37,990 nt of DNA from RZYP01 sp964386405. Its GTDB lineage: Bacteria > Bacillota > Negativicutes > Acidaminococcales > Acidaminococcaceae. The DNA is taken from assembly GCA_964386405.1 (NCBI GenBank), contig CAYLRW010000007.1:1-37990 (forward strand), in the 5' to 3' direction. This document shows, one piece after another, positions 15,962-23,923 of this stretch (position 1 is its first letter; the number at the start of each line of letters is the position of its first letter). Made by a program: the position numbers and the translations under genes. Under the pieces are notes generated by a model. The model did no database searches and was not told the origin of the DNA. It saw nothing but the letters and a program-made list of their open reading frames with translations.

Positions 15962-16456
15962 TTAATTAAGTCCAAAATAATCATAAACCTGCTTTACTTC
16001 CTCTTCAAGCTTATCTGGGTGAAGATTATGCTTAGCAGCCAATACAACCATTCCTTGCAGTTGGTGTTTTAAAAAAGCTTCAAAGATTGTTTTATCTACA
16101 GCATGATCATCACCATCAACTTTGCCTGTTCCACAATAAGCAATCGTCAAATCTTTGATAGATGCTGTCTCTTTATCTAAAAAAAAGAACAGATAAGGAC
16201 AGCTATCACAAAAACGCTTTGCGAGCTTTTTCAAATTCTCATTTATAAATGATCCTGATTCATAACCTTCGAAACTGATAGACATTTTGCCCGCGAACTT
16301 TTCGGCATATGCTTTTTTATCACCCAAAATTATCAATAAAGCCAGATAACGCTCAATATCTTCATTTTCCAATTCTTCTTTTGTTATAACAATATTAATA
16401 TATTTTTCCTGCATTAAATAATTTTCGATTCGGTTCCTGTATTCTTCCAGCTCCAT
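15962..16456 (-). CDS. Unknown protein, partner of WYL regulator
   Basis: A 164-residue soluble, acidic, mostly helical protein (MELEEYRNRIENYLMQ..., SCPYLFFFLDKETASIKDLTIAYCGTGKVDGDD, LHPDKLEEEVKQVYDYFGLN). I recognise no family or catalytic motif. Two cysteines sit in CDSCPYLFFF. It has GAGGAG before its ATG and lies 20 bp after the 147-aa gene on the same strand, so it is the last gene of a three-gene unit led by the WYL regulator. Confidence 0.7.
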   Translation of the reverse strand: MELEEYRNRIENYLMQEKYINIVITKEELENEDIERYLALLIILGDKKAYAEKFAGKMSISFEGYESGSFINENLKKLAKRFCDSCPYLFFFLDKETASIKDLTIAYCGTGKVDGDDHAVDKTIFEAFLKHQLQGMVVLAAKHNLHPDKLEEEVKQVYDYFGLN

Positions 16457-16476
16457 TATTCCTCCTCAGTGCCTGC

Positions 16477-16908
16477 TCAGTCTTTTTTCTTAACAATGCA
16501 TTCGTAGGGAATTATTTCGCCCTGAATTTCCGCATACTTGCTTTTAGCATCACAAAGTTTAACATTCACTGCCCACATGGAAATGTCCAAATCATCTTTG
16601 ATATGGCGGCACTGGATATTTTTTCTATCCTGCAGCCAGCATACCAGATGTTCGCCTTCCAAATATTTTACGAGATCCTCTTTGCTCATTTTCCTTATAT
16701 TGCGGTCAGAAAAATAAATGGTTGCCATTTGCACATCATCAATTGCCCAGCATTCTACTCGATAAGGCCTCTCGTCTGAGAACTCTCCTTCCAAATAGCC
16801 GATATCACTGTCAACACAGCCTTCCTCATCAATTTCATCAGAAAAATTGCTCTGTGGTTTAAAATGCGGATGTGGATATTTAAGTTCCAAAATTTTATCT
16901 TGTTCCAT
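16477..16908 (-). CDS. Unknown protein, partner of WYL regulator
   Basis: A 143-residue acidic soluble protein. Visible stretches are LKYPHPHFKPQSNF, GYLEGEFSDERPYRVECWAIDD, MATIYFSDRNIRKMSKEDLVKYLE and a terminal IIPYECIVKKKD. No known motif is recognised. Translation could begin at a GTG at 16920 that overlaps the WYL stop, but I prefer the ATG at 16908 because GTGAGG lies six bases upstream. The gene is translationally coupled or nearly so to the WYL gene. The two small proteins could be cargo of the regulator, but nothing in them reveals a function. Confidence 0.7.
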   Translation of the reverse strand: MEQDKILELKYPHPHFKPQSNFSDEIDEEGCVDSDIGYLEGEFSDERPYRVECWAIDDVQMATIYFSDRNIRKMSKEDLVKYLEGEHLVCWLQDRKNIQCRHIKDDLDISMWAVNVKLCDAKSKYAEIQGEIIPYECIVKKKD

Positions 16909-16919
16909 AAGCAACCTCA

Positions 16920-17906
16920 CTATTTATAGTAATTTAAAATTTTTTTACAATTTTTGCCCAATTCCCTTTTTACCCAAGCTGGTCCCAACACCTTACCCTT
17001 GGTGCCTAAACTCATCAACCAGCCGAAAAAGACAGGACTTACGGCAATATCAACACAGATAGTAAAATTATTATCATCAGCTTTTTTAATTTCAACATCT
17101 TTGCCAAATCTGTCAATAATAACTCCTGTCAAAGATTTATCAAACTGCATCTCAACATTCGTTACTTCACCGCCATACATACCAAAATGTTTTTGAGCAT
17201 GGCTAACCAGGTCGAATGATTTACTTTTCTCACAACCTTCACAGGCAGTATCCAGGATAGTAACTTCTGCCATGCGGTCAACGCGATAGTGCAGGTTTTT
17301 TTGATGTTTACTGTTAAAGGTTATCAGATAATAATTATCATTATCCCAACACAAAGAACAAGGATTTTCAACATATTTGACACCATTCTTGCGAAATTTC
17401 TCATCTTTGTCTATTGTCCACTCCATATACTTGAAGCTGATTTGTTTTTTATCAGCAATAGCTTGATGAAGTTTATCTACATTGTAGTAAATACTCTCAT
17501 GCATATTTTTAATTCTATCTTTGACAATAACTTGTCTGTGCAAAGAACTAGCCTGATATTTGCTCGTACAGCCTTCTAATTTTTTGATTAGCTCCATAGT
17601 TTTTTTGCCAGTAATAAATTTAGAGGCTTCAACGGCGTCAACTAATAACTTTAACTCCGGCAATTGAAAAGAGCGCTCACCAATAAAATAAGAATTGGAA
17701 CGACTTCTGATACAAATAATATCAACGCCAAAATTTCTTAGAGTCTCTATATCATCATAAATGCTCTTTCTTTCTGCGCTGATACCATAACTGGCCAATT
17801 TAGTGATAATTTGATTAACCGTCAGAGAATGATTTTCATCTGTTTCCTCGAGCAAAAACTTTTGTATATACAACAATTTTGCTTTTTGGTTGATTGATTT
17901 CGGCAT
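16920..17906 (-). CDS. WYL domain transcriptional regulator
   Basis: A 328-residue regulator. The N-terminal DeoR/HTH_11-like winged helix (about 1-70) includes HSLTVNQIITKLASYGISAERKSIYDDIETLRNFGVDI, a standard recognition-helix pattern. The WYL domain (about 140-230) carries KQISFKYMEW, SLCWDNDNYYLITFNSKH and HYRVDRMAEV. Here the WYL triad appears as YYL, a common variant. A C-terminal WCX-like extension follows. WYL proteins sense ligands, in some cases nucleic acids or nucleotides, and often control stress or defence genes. GGAGG lies seven bases before the ATG. It heads a unit with two unknown genes, which are its most likely targets together with itself. Confidence 0.88.
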   Translation of the reverse strand: MPKSINQKAKLLYIQKFLLEETDENHSLTVNQIITKLASYGISAERKSIYDDIETLRNFGVDIICIRSRSNSYFIGERSFQLPELKLLVDAVEASKFITGKKTMELIKKLEGCTSKYQASSLHRQVIVKDRIKNMHESIYYNVDKLHQAIADKKQISFKYMEWTIDKDEKFRKNGVKYVENPCSLCWDNDNYYLITFNSKHQKNLHYRVDRMAEVTILDTACEGCEKSKSFDLVSHAQKHFGMYGGEVTNVEMQFDKSLTGVIIDRFGKDVEIKKADDNNFTICVDIAVSPVFFGWLMSLGTKGKVLGPAWVKRELGKNCKKILNYYK

Positions 17907-18010
17907 AACGCTACCTCCAAAAAATAATCATTGTTTCGATAATAACAAGCTTACATCTTGTCAGAAATTATATATTAGCCAAATCTTTTAATATACCTGC
18001 TTTAAAATGT

Positions 18011-18071
18011 TAAAAATAAAAAGTTTCTTGGCAGATTATCAAAAAACCTTGAATAAACTGTCAAGAAACTT
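18011..18071 (-). terminator. Terminator after the ArnT-like gene
   Basis: On the minus strand AAGTTTCTTG(A)CAG pairs with CTG(C)CAAGAAACTT across a loop of about 23 bases, followed by TTTTATTTTT. It begins 14 bases after the stop of the glycosyltransferase. The long loop makes it less typical than the other terminators here. Confidence 0.7.
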
Positions 18072-18084
18072 CAAAACCAGCATT

Positions 18085-19698
18085 CTAATCCTGCATTATA
18101 TAGTGGCCATTTATCTCCGCCACTAAAACCCAACGATCACCGCTGTCCTTCTTTAAATTATTATATTCTTTCTTGGTAACAATGATAACTGTATCATCAG
18201 ATGCTTGCAAATCTTCTATGACAGCATACGGCATAATATTTTTGCTTGTCCAACTATAAGCTTGTGGTCTAAAACTGTCAACCTTATCACTTGGCAGCAG
18301 CTTAACAATTTTCTTGTCAGAATAAAAGACTGCGGAAGTAGAATAATCACCATAGCTTGCTATTACTTGCTTATCAGGGTAATCTTTTTTGAGTTCTAAA
18401 GCAACATTTTTGGCTGACCTAATTTCTGTCAAGGGTACACAAATATTGCTTAACAGGGCAAGATTAAATACTACAGCTGTTAAAGCAACCCCCATAACCA
18501 CAACTTTTCTATTGCCAAGCATATAATAGTAGACGCAGCCAACCATGCCAATGACAGCTACTAATAACAACTGCCATTCGGAATGCACATCAAACTGTTT
18601 AGTTCTATCTGCCCAAAAAGCTGCACCTACCAACAAAAGGTAAAAAGAAAAATTATATAATAATGTATTTCCTAAAGTTGAATTCTTACTTTTGACATTA
18701 TCAAGCCACCCACCAACCAGTAAAGCAAGGGGGAACAACATTGGATAAGTATAAGTTAAATATTTTGTTGCCATATTCTGGAAGAAAAAGAAAATTACAA
18801 AAGCCCAGATGAGCAAAAATTTTTCTTGACTTGGCGGTTTTACCCATTTTCCGGCATTTCTGCAGTAGTTCTTAATTGCCGCTGGCAATAGTCCTACCCA
18901 AGGGAAAAAGCTTAATAAAAGAACCAGCGTATAATAATAGAATACATTATCGCGTGGATGTTCTGAAACTGTCGCACGCAAAAAGTTGTGCGTGCCGAAA
19001 AAAACATTAACAAAATCAGCGCCATGCGTCATATACATAGCCAGATACCAGGGAACGGCAATTATCAGAAATAATAATGTTCCGGATATCAATTTCATGT
19101 TTTTTAACTCACGCCAGGCATTCTCCGTCAGCAAGAAAAGGAAGATAATCAAACCAGGCAGCAAAAAACCGATTGGGCCTTTGGTCAAGGTCGCTAACGC
19201 ACAGAAAAGATAAGTTCCATAGTAGTACTTGCTGTTATGCTCCTTGTAGGCTAAATAGAAGAAAAGCAAGGCTGCATTAAAAAACAAAAACAGTACAGAA
19301 TCAGTGATAATTGATTTGCTGATTAAAAAGAATTCCAGCGATGATGCCAACACAACTGCACTCAGGAAACCTGCTTTTTCTGAATAAAGTTTTTTACCGC
19401 CAAAAGCAGCCAATGCGACAGCTAAAACACCAAACACGGCTGGAAAAAACCGAGACGCGAACTCCGTAAAGCCAAATATCTTATAAGCGATTGCCGTCAG
19501 CCAATAAAACATGACTGGCTTATCATACCAATAATTACCATAAATTTGTGGTGACAGCCAATTGCCACTCTCCACCATTTCTTTAGCAGTCAACGCATAG
19601 TTAGATTCGACATTATCAGTAATTAGCAATGATCCATTATAAGCAAAAAGCAATATCAATACTATTGCAAAAAGTCCAAACCAGTATTTCTTAGGCAT
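18085..19698 (-). CDS. ArnT-like family 39 glycosyltransferase
   Basis: A 537-residue polytopic membrane protein of the PMT_2/ArnT glycosyltransferase family. About twelve transmembrane segments are followed by a soluble C-terminal domain of about 100 residues. The first periplasmic loop carries the acidic pair (SLLITDNVESNYALTAKEMVESG), followed by the family's NYWYDKPVMFYWL segment (GxxWxxKPPLxYW type). ArnT moves 4-amino-4-deoxy-arabinose from undecaprenyl phosphate to lipid A, giving resistance to cationic peptides. Relatives transfer other sugars. I chose the ATG at 19698 because GAGGAGG lies eight bases upstream and the longer frame only adds a spurious hydrophobic leader. It follows a two-component pair but is separated from it by a hairpin. 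Confidence 0.85.
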   Translation of the reverse strand: MPKKYWFGLFAIVLILLFAYNGSLLITDNVESNYALTAKEMVESGNWLSPQIYGNYWYDKPVMFYWLTAIAYKIFGFTEFASRFFPAVFGVLAVALAAFGGKKLYSEKAGFLSAVVLASSLEFFLISKSIITDSVLFLFFNAALLFFYLAYKEHNSKYYYGTYLFCALATLTKGPIGFLLPGLIIFLFLLTENAWRELKNMKLISGTLLFLIIAVPWYLAMYMTHGADFVNVFFGTHNFLRATVSEHPRDNVFYYYTLVLLLSFFPWVGLLPAAIKNYCRNAGKWVKPPSQEKFLLIWAFVIFFFFQNMATKYLTYTYPMLFPLALLVGGWLDNVKSKNSTLGNTLLYNFSFYLLLVGAAFWADRTKQFDVHSEWQLLLVAVIGMVGCVYYYMLGNRKVVVMGVALTAVVFNLALLSNICVPLTEIRSAKNVALELKKDYPDKQVIASYGDYSTSAVFYSDKKIVKLLPSDKVDSFRPQAYSWTSKNIMPYAVIEDLQASDDTVIIVTKKEYNNLKKDSGDRWVLVAEINGHYIMQD

Positions 19699-19774
19699 AA
19701 AATCCTCCTCGTGAGCATAAGTAAATATAATATTTTGTAGGATAATAATACCTAAAAATAATGAAAAATAACTG

Positions 19775-19821
19775 AAAAAGCCTGCCAGGTAAAAGTTCAA
19801 TTCAAACATTACCAGACAGGC
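19775..19821 (-). terminator. Possible terminator between sensor kinase and ArnT-like gene
   Basis: On the minus strand GCCTGTCTGGTAA pairs with TTACCTGGCAGGC (two mismatches), followed by TTTTTC. It could end or reduce read-through from the two-component genes, leaving the glycosyltransferase with a separate promoter. Confidence 0.6.
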
Positions 19822-19833
19822 GTAAAAAAATCT

Positions 19834-21111
19834 CTATTCTTCTTTGAAATTCAGGGGCAACTTCACCACAAAGCTACTGCCAACATTCAATGTACTGCTT
19901 ACTGAAATATTGCCATGATGCTTTTTAACAATCAACTTAGCAATTGGCAAACCTAAACCAAAACCGCCGTTTGTGCGCGTACGTACCTTATCTACACGAT
20001 AAAATCTCTCAAAGATCCGCGTTTGATCCTCGACAGTCATGCCAATGCCCTCATCTTTTATAACTATGACTGCCTTTTGATCTTCTTCTTTCAGGCTTAG
20101 GAAAACGCTTTTACCCTCATCTGTATATTTGACAGCATTGTCAACTAATATAGTAATCAATTGCATCAGCATTCGCCGGTCAGCAAAAATATCTATTTTT
20201 TCTTCAGGCAATTGCCAGGAAAAATGAACGCCCTTTGTTTCGGCTAAATAATTTAAGCTAAGTAAAGTCTGTTCAATTTCATCGCTAAGACAAAACCAGG
20301 ATAAATCAAGTTTCCAAGCCTTACTATCGCCACGTGCCAAGGTCAGTAAATTTTCCACTAAATTATTCATCTTTTTGGTTTCGAACTTAATATCTTTCAC
20401 AACGCGCTGTGCGAAATCGCTGTACTTACTTTCTTGATCACTGCTAAGCGCATCTGCAGCCATGGTAAGAACTGTCATAGGTGTCCGCAGTTCATGGGAA
20501 GCATCGGCGACAAATTCCTTTTGTTGTTGAAAAGCGGTCTTAATTGGTTCCAAATTTTTCCCTGCCAAATAATAGCCGACATAGCCGGCAATGGCCAAAA
20601 ACAACAATACTAAAAGAAAAATTATACCGGCAGATGTTACGATAGCCTGATAATATACAGTTAAATTTCTAAACATATATAGCGTGCCCAAAACTTTGCC
20701 ATCTTCGACAAGTTCACTGCGTGCAGCTACGAACAAAGACCTATCGCCATCATCATTTTTGAAAAAGAGGAAGGCAGCTTCATCGTCTGTTTCAGGCCAT
20801 TCATTCTGTTGTGCCAAGATATATTTCGAATATGAAGAGGCTGTCAACTGATCAATTACGACCATGCTATCAGATGAAAGCATATAGGCAAAACATTGCC
20901 CAGAGGCAATAGTTTGTTCTGTAACAGGCAATTCCCTGTCGTCAATATATTCTTCACCTTCATGATGGACAAGTTCACGCATGACCTCTGTTTCTTGACT
21001 AGCAAAAGCCATCATGACGACATAAAAACTTGCACAAGCAAAAGCAAGCAGAAATAAACTGAAAACGAGCATATATATTCCTGTTAATTTTTTGCGCAAT
21101 CTTTCAAACAT
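19834..21111 (-). CDS. Sensor histidine kinase
   Basis: A 425-residue membrane sensor kinase. TM1 is at about 11-35, an extracytoplasmic sensor region runs from about 36 to 156 and is rich in Asp/Glu (HHEGEEYIDDRE, NEWPETDDEAAF), and TM2 is at about 157-182. The HisKA domain contains VADASHELRTPM with phosphorylated His206. The ATPase domain shows N (LVDNAVKYTDEG), G1 (KDEGIGM), F (IFERFYRVD) and G2 (GGFGLGLPIAK) boxes. All catalytic motifs are intact. The stop of the response regulator gene lies two bases before its start. The acidic sensor region together with an ArnT-like gene recalls PhoQ/PmrB-type sensors of cationic peptides or metal ions. The signal itself is not known. Confidence 0.93.
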   Translation of the reverse strand: MFERLRKKLTGIYMLVFSLFLLAFACASFYVVMMAFASQETEVMRELVHHEGEEYIDDRELPVTEQTIASGQCFAYMLSSDSMVVIDQLTASSYSKYILAQQNEWPETDDEAAFLFFKNDDGDRSLFVAARSELVEDGKVLGTLYMFRNLTVYYQAIVTSAGIIFLLVLLFLAIAGYVGYYLAGKNLEPIKTAFQQQKEFVADASHELRTPMTVLTMAADALSSDQESKYSDFAQRVVKDIKFETKKMNNLVENLLTLARGDSKAWKLDLSWFCLSDEIEQTLLSLNYLAETKGVHFSWQLPEEKIDIFADRRMLMQLITILVDNAVKYTDEGKSVFLSLKEEDQKAVIVIKDEGIGMTVEDQTRIFERFYRVDKVRTRTNGGFGLGLPIAKLIVKKHHGNISVSSTLNVGSSFVVKLPLNFKEE

Positions 21112-21113
21112 GG

Positions 21114-21782
21114 TTACCTCTCAATTTTATAGCCCACACCACGCACAGTTTTGATTATTTCTTCCGATGTGATCTGTGCTATTTTTTTCCTTAAAAGCTT
21201 AATATGTGCGTCAAGATTATTAGCAGTTATATCACCGTCAATGCCCCAGACACGATCCATCAGTATCTCACGTGGAATTACCTTATCTCTGTTGCACAAT
21301 AAAATATCGACAATTTTAAACTCCCGTGGGCTTAGCTGAATAATCCCATTGCTGTTGCTAAGTGTATCAGCACTTCTATTCAATTTAAAATCACCATAAT
21401 CTGTTTCTTCTTGTTGATAGTGCTCAACACGTCTGGCTAAAGCCTTGATTCTGGCAACGAGTTCTGGAAATTCAAACGGTTTAACCAAGTAATCATCGGC
21501 ACCGCTGTCTAGCCCTGCAACCTTGTCCTCTAAGCTGTCACGCGCTGTCAAAAGTAGAATTTTGCCTTGGTAAGTTTCTGTACGTAACTTTCGGCATAAC
21601 TCCATGCCACTCAACCCGGGCATCATCCAATCAAGTACCAGAACTTCATAGTCATTACTATAAACTTTTTTATAAGCATCATCACCACGTTCCACCCAAG
21701 TGACCTGAAAATCTGCTCGTCTTAACATGGTTGATAACAAACCGCCTAATTGCTTGTCATCCTCGGCTAATAATATGTTCAA
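21114..21782 (-). CDS. OmpR/PhoB-family response regulator
   Basis: A two-domain regulator of 222 residues. The receiver domain has the acidic pocket (LLAEDDKQ), phospho-acceptor Asp51 (VLVLDWMMPGLSG), Thr in LLLTARDS and Lys in YLVKPFEF. The C-terminal winged helix has LSPREFKIVDILL, REILMDRVWG and the closing RGVGYKIE. I prefer a TTG start at 21782, which gives the standard MNILLAEDD beginning and has AAAGGTGG at normal spacing. A GTG at 21794 in the same frame is possible. It forms a pair with the downstream kinase. Likely targets are its own operon and the ArnT-like gene, by context only. Confidence 0.93.
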   Translation of the reverse strand: MNILLAEDDKQLGGLLSTMLRRADFQVTWVERGDDAYKKVYSNDYEVLVLDWMMPGLSGMELCRKLRTETYQGKILLLTARDSLEDKVAGLDSGADDYLVKPFEFPELVARIKALARRVEHYQQEETDYGDFKLNRSADTLSNSNGIIQLSPREFKIVDILLCNRDKVIPREILMDRVWGIDGDITANNLDAHIKLLRKKIAQITSEEIIKTVRGVGYKIER

Positions 21783-21833
21783 AGCAGCTACCACCTTTAT
21801 CCGGCTTTTGTTTTATCTTACCATTATCAACTA

Positions 21834-21873
21834 CAAAAAACAATAAACTCCATGGGCCAAGCCCATGGAGTTT
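21834..21873 (-). terminator. Terminator after the sodium:solute symporter
   Basis: A perfect 13-bp stem AAACTCCATGGGC / GCCCATGGAGTTT with a three-base loop, followed on the minus strand by ATTGTTTTTTG. It separates the symporter from the two-component promoter region. Confidence 0.85.
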
Positions 21874-21887
21874 ATGTAATAAAATTA

Positions 21888-23303
21888 TCAAACAGTTTCT
21901 TCTTCAGTACAAACAACAGGTATCTCTTTCTTTTCCGGAGCAACAATTGCCGTCACAACATAAGTAAGAATACAAGCTACCCATTCCAAATAAATAACAT
22001 GAGGGAAAATCCTGATTGCCGGAACCAATTGCCAGGCAATTAACAAAACAAGACCAACCAGCATTGTATTGAAACCAGCTGCCTTGCAGGCATATTGAGG
22101 AAAGAACAATGCAACAATGACAATGATGCTGAAAGCAGCTGTCAAGCTCAGGCCCATCATGATCGTATTCAGGATACCGGAAACCATCATAGCCATGCCA
22201 ACTGTCATAATACCTGAAATAATAACACTCCAACGCATAACAGAAAGTTGCTTGCTTTCATCACAAGCTGGATTTATATAACGTTTATAAATGTCTTTGG
22301 AGAAAAGCGTACCTGCACTTAAAAGCAGATTGCAAGCAGTCGAAACGTCCGCAGCCCATAAAGCTGCCAGCGTTAAGCCAGCTAAAAGTGGCTGCAGCTC
22401 TACAATTGCTTGAGGCAAAGCCAAAGCAGCATTAGCAGTCGGATAAGCAGCTTTAGCGCAAATTCCAAGTAGTGCTGACATAAAACCAACAGGTATCATC
22501 AAGATACCACCCCAGACAAATCCTTTACGAGCAGTAGCTGCATCTTTAGCACCAAGAGAAATCTGAATAATACTTTGTAAAGAAAGATTTACTGTTACTA
22601 GAACTACAATCCAGGACATAATGCCAGTCACACCCACACCAGCAATCGGATCAAACCAAGGTACATTAGCAGGCAGTTTCATTTCAAGCCCGCCTAAGCC
22701 ACCAACCTTTGCGAATTGAATTACGGTTGCAATAGCTATACCGCCATAAATAAGAATAATATTTAAGATATTGGATAAGCTTGCCGACCACATACCACCA
22801 ATGAAAGTAATACCAATAAAGGTCACTGCGCTGATCATAACGCCTACCTTAAAATCAATTTCCGGCATAATAGCGCTGATAATGCTGCCGCCGGCAATGT
22901 ATTGCAAAGAAATTATAACAAGTTGAATAATAATCTGACAGATAACACCCAAAACAACTGCCTTGCTATCATGATGCTTCTCAATCAACTCTGAAACTGT
23001 TGTAATATTAGCCTTGCGGTATTTCTCAGCAAGAAACATTCCCATTACAATAGCACCAATGCCCCAGGCAGCAGTATACCAGCCTGCTGATAAACCAACC
23101 TTGAAAGCATGTTCGGAAACACCGATTGTTGAAGCACCGCCAACAGCTAAACCAATAATGGATACGCCAATTAAAGGTGCGTTTAATTTACGTCCGGCAA
23201 GTGCATAGTTTTCCGTTGTACCTTCGCTGCGCTTCTTAGCAAACCAACTAATAGCGAATAAAGCAACAATGTAAAGAATTAAAATAGCAAGTGACACTGA
23301 CAT
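21888..23303 (-). CDS. Sodium:solute symporter (SSS family), T-box controlled
   Basis: A 471-residue, 12-13 helix transporter of the SSS (SLC5-like) family. It starts MSVSLAILILYIVALF and shows the family's RSEGTTENYALAGR loop, the IGVSIIGLAVGGASTIG segment of TM2, GGMWSASLSNILNIILI near the first SSS signature, and LAALWAADVSTACNLLLSAGTLFSKDIY, matching the second. I chose the ATG at 23303 with GGGAGG nine bases upstream. The frame stays open to 23492, but only through the riboswitch. SSS proteins import proline, pantothenate, sugars, organic acids and others with Na+. The T-box points to an amino acid, and the best reading of its specifier is valine. Confidence 0.9.
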   Translation of the reverse strand: MSVSLAILILYIVALFAISWFAKKRSEGTTENYALAGRKLNAPLIGVSIIGLAVGGASTIGVSEHAFKVGLSAGWYTAAWGIGAIVMGMFLAEKYRKANITTVSELIEKHHDSKAVVLGVICQIIIQLVIISLQYIAGGSIISAIMPEIDFKVGVMISAVTFIGITFIGGMWSASLSNILNIILIYGGIAIATVIQFAKVGGLGGLEMKLPANVPWFDPIAGVGVTGIMSWIVVLVTVNLSLQSIIQISLGAKDAATARKGFVWGGILMIPVGFMSALLGICAKAAYPTANAALALPQAIVELQPLLAGLTLAALWAADVSTACNLLLSAGTLFSKDIYKRYINPACDESKQLSVMRWSVIISGIMTVGMAMMVSGILNTIMMGLSLTAAFSIIVIVALFFPQYACKAAGFNTMLVGLVLLIAWQLVPAIRIFPHVIYLEWVACILTYVVTAIVAPEKKEIPVVCTEEETV

Positions 23304-23342
23304 GACAAAAGACCTCCCACAAATTATAGTCGTGTTTTGGGG

Positions 23343-23665
23343 CATAAAAAAACGCCCCTCTAAAGGGACGATAAAATATCGTGGTACCACCCAATTTGAC
23401 GCAAAAACTCCAAAAAAAAATACCACCGGCTCTGGGACGAACTTTCTGCCGTGGTACCACCCAATTTGGAATGCTTTTGCATCCACTCTCAACCCTTAAC
23501 GCGGGCAACGGCTCCACCTACTTATTTTCAGCTGGCAGCTCAGGAGGGAACTTCCTCTATGTTTACGCCACCGGTTTCCACCATCCCGGCTCTCTAAGGA
23601 CATCGACAAAAAGTACTTTTCTCCGTCATCGCAATGACAATTTGAACTTATGAACTGATTATAAT
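23343..23665 (-). promoter_or_regulatory. T-box riboswitch with one Stem I and two antiterminator/terminator modules
   Basis: Minus-strand leader of the symporter. Stem I (about 23535-23640) has the AAAAGTA/GAA internal-loop motif and the AGAGAGCCGGGATGGTG distal loop. In the GAA-NNN register that also gives CUC in the leuS leader, the specifier is GUU (Val) at 23549-23551. A shift by one base would give UUC (Phe). Two T-box cores share an identical 18-mer, GTGGTACCACCCAATTTG on the plus strand, at 23451-23468 and 23381-23398. Each is followed by CGTCCC and its own terminator: the first ends in nine U (23412-23420), the second in seven U (near 23345). Only about 20 bases separate module 1 from module 2, too few for another Stem I. 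Confidence 0.9.
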
Positions 23666-23741
23666 CATCTTGTTTCACAAAGTCAAGAGGAAATTAATGC
23701 ATAAAATTATTAATTTTTTAGCAAAATATCTATAAATAAAG

Positions 23742-23770
23742 TTGACAAAAAAAACCATACAATATATAAT
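23742..23770 (+). promoter_or_regulatory. Consensus promoter of the tRNA-Arg gene
   Basis: A perfect TTGACA (23742-23747) and a perfect TATAAT (23765-23770) are separated by 17 bases, about 18 bases before the tRNA. It is the strongest promoter sequence in the window. Confidence 0.9.
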
Positions 23771-23787
23771 ATCTTTTGTTAAGTCGT

Positions 23788-23864
23788 GACTCCGTAGCTC
23801 AGCTGGATAGAGCGTTTGACTACGAATCAAAAGGTCGCGTGTTCGAATCACGCCGGGGCCACCA
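23788..23864 (+). tRNA. tRNA-Arg (ACG), CCA encoded
   Basis: A 77-base cloverleaf: acceptor GACTCCG / CGGGGCC, D arm GCTC-AGCTGGATA-GAGC, anticodon arm TTTGA-CTACGAA-TCAAA with anticodon ACG at 23822-23824 (read as ICG after A34 deamination), T arm GCGTG-TTCGAAT-CACGC, and discriminator A with encoded CCA. All arms pair except position 2-71 of the acceptor, where A2 faces C71. A G at position 2 would make the stem fully paired. A perfect promoter lies upstream and a terminator follows, so it is an independent single-gene unit. Confidence 0.95.
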
Positions 23865-23874
23865 AATATTAAAC

Positions 23875-23910
23875 AAAGAGATCAGGATTATCCTGGTCTT
23901 TATTTTTTTA
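23875..23910 (+). terminator. Terminator of the tRNA-Arg gene
   Basis: AAAGAGATCAGGA and TCCTGGTCTTT form a stem with wobble pairs and a short loop, followed by ATTTTTTTATT on the plus strand. It begins about ten bases after the encoded CCA. Confidence 0.8.
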
Positions 23911-23923
23911 TTATATTACAACG

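Noticed and set aside
19699..19809. Longer start for the ArnT-like gene
   Set aside because: The extra hydrophobic leader overlaps a terminator-like hairpin. GAGGAGG directly precedes the ATG at 19698.
23304..23492. N-terminal extension of the symporter frame up to 23492
   Set aside because: The added codons run through the second T-box module and terminator. The ATG at 23303 has a good ribosome site and gives the standard SSS N-terminus.
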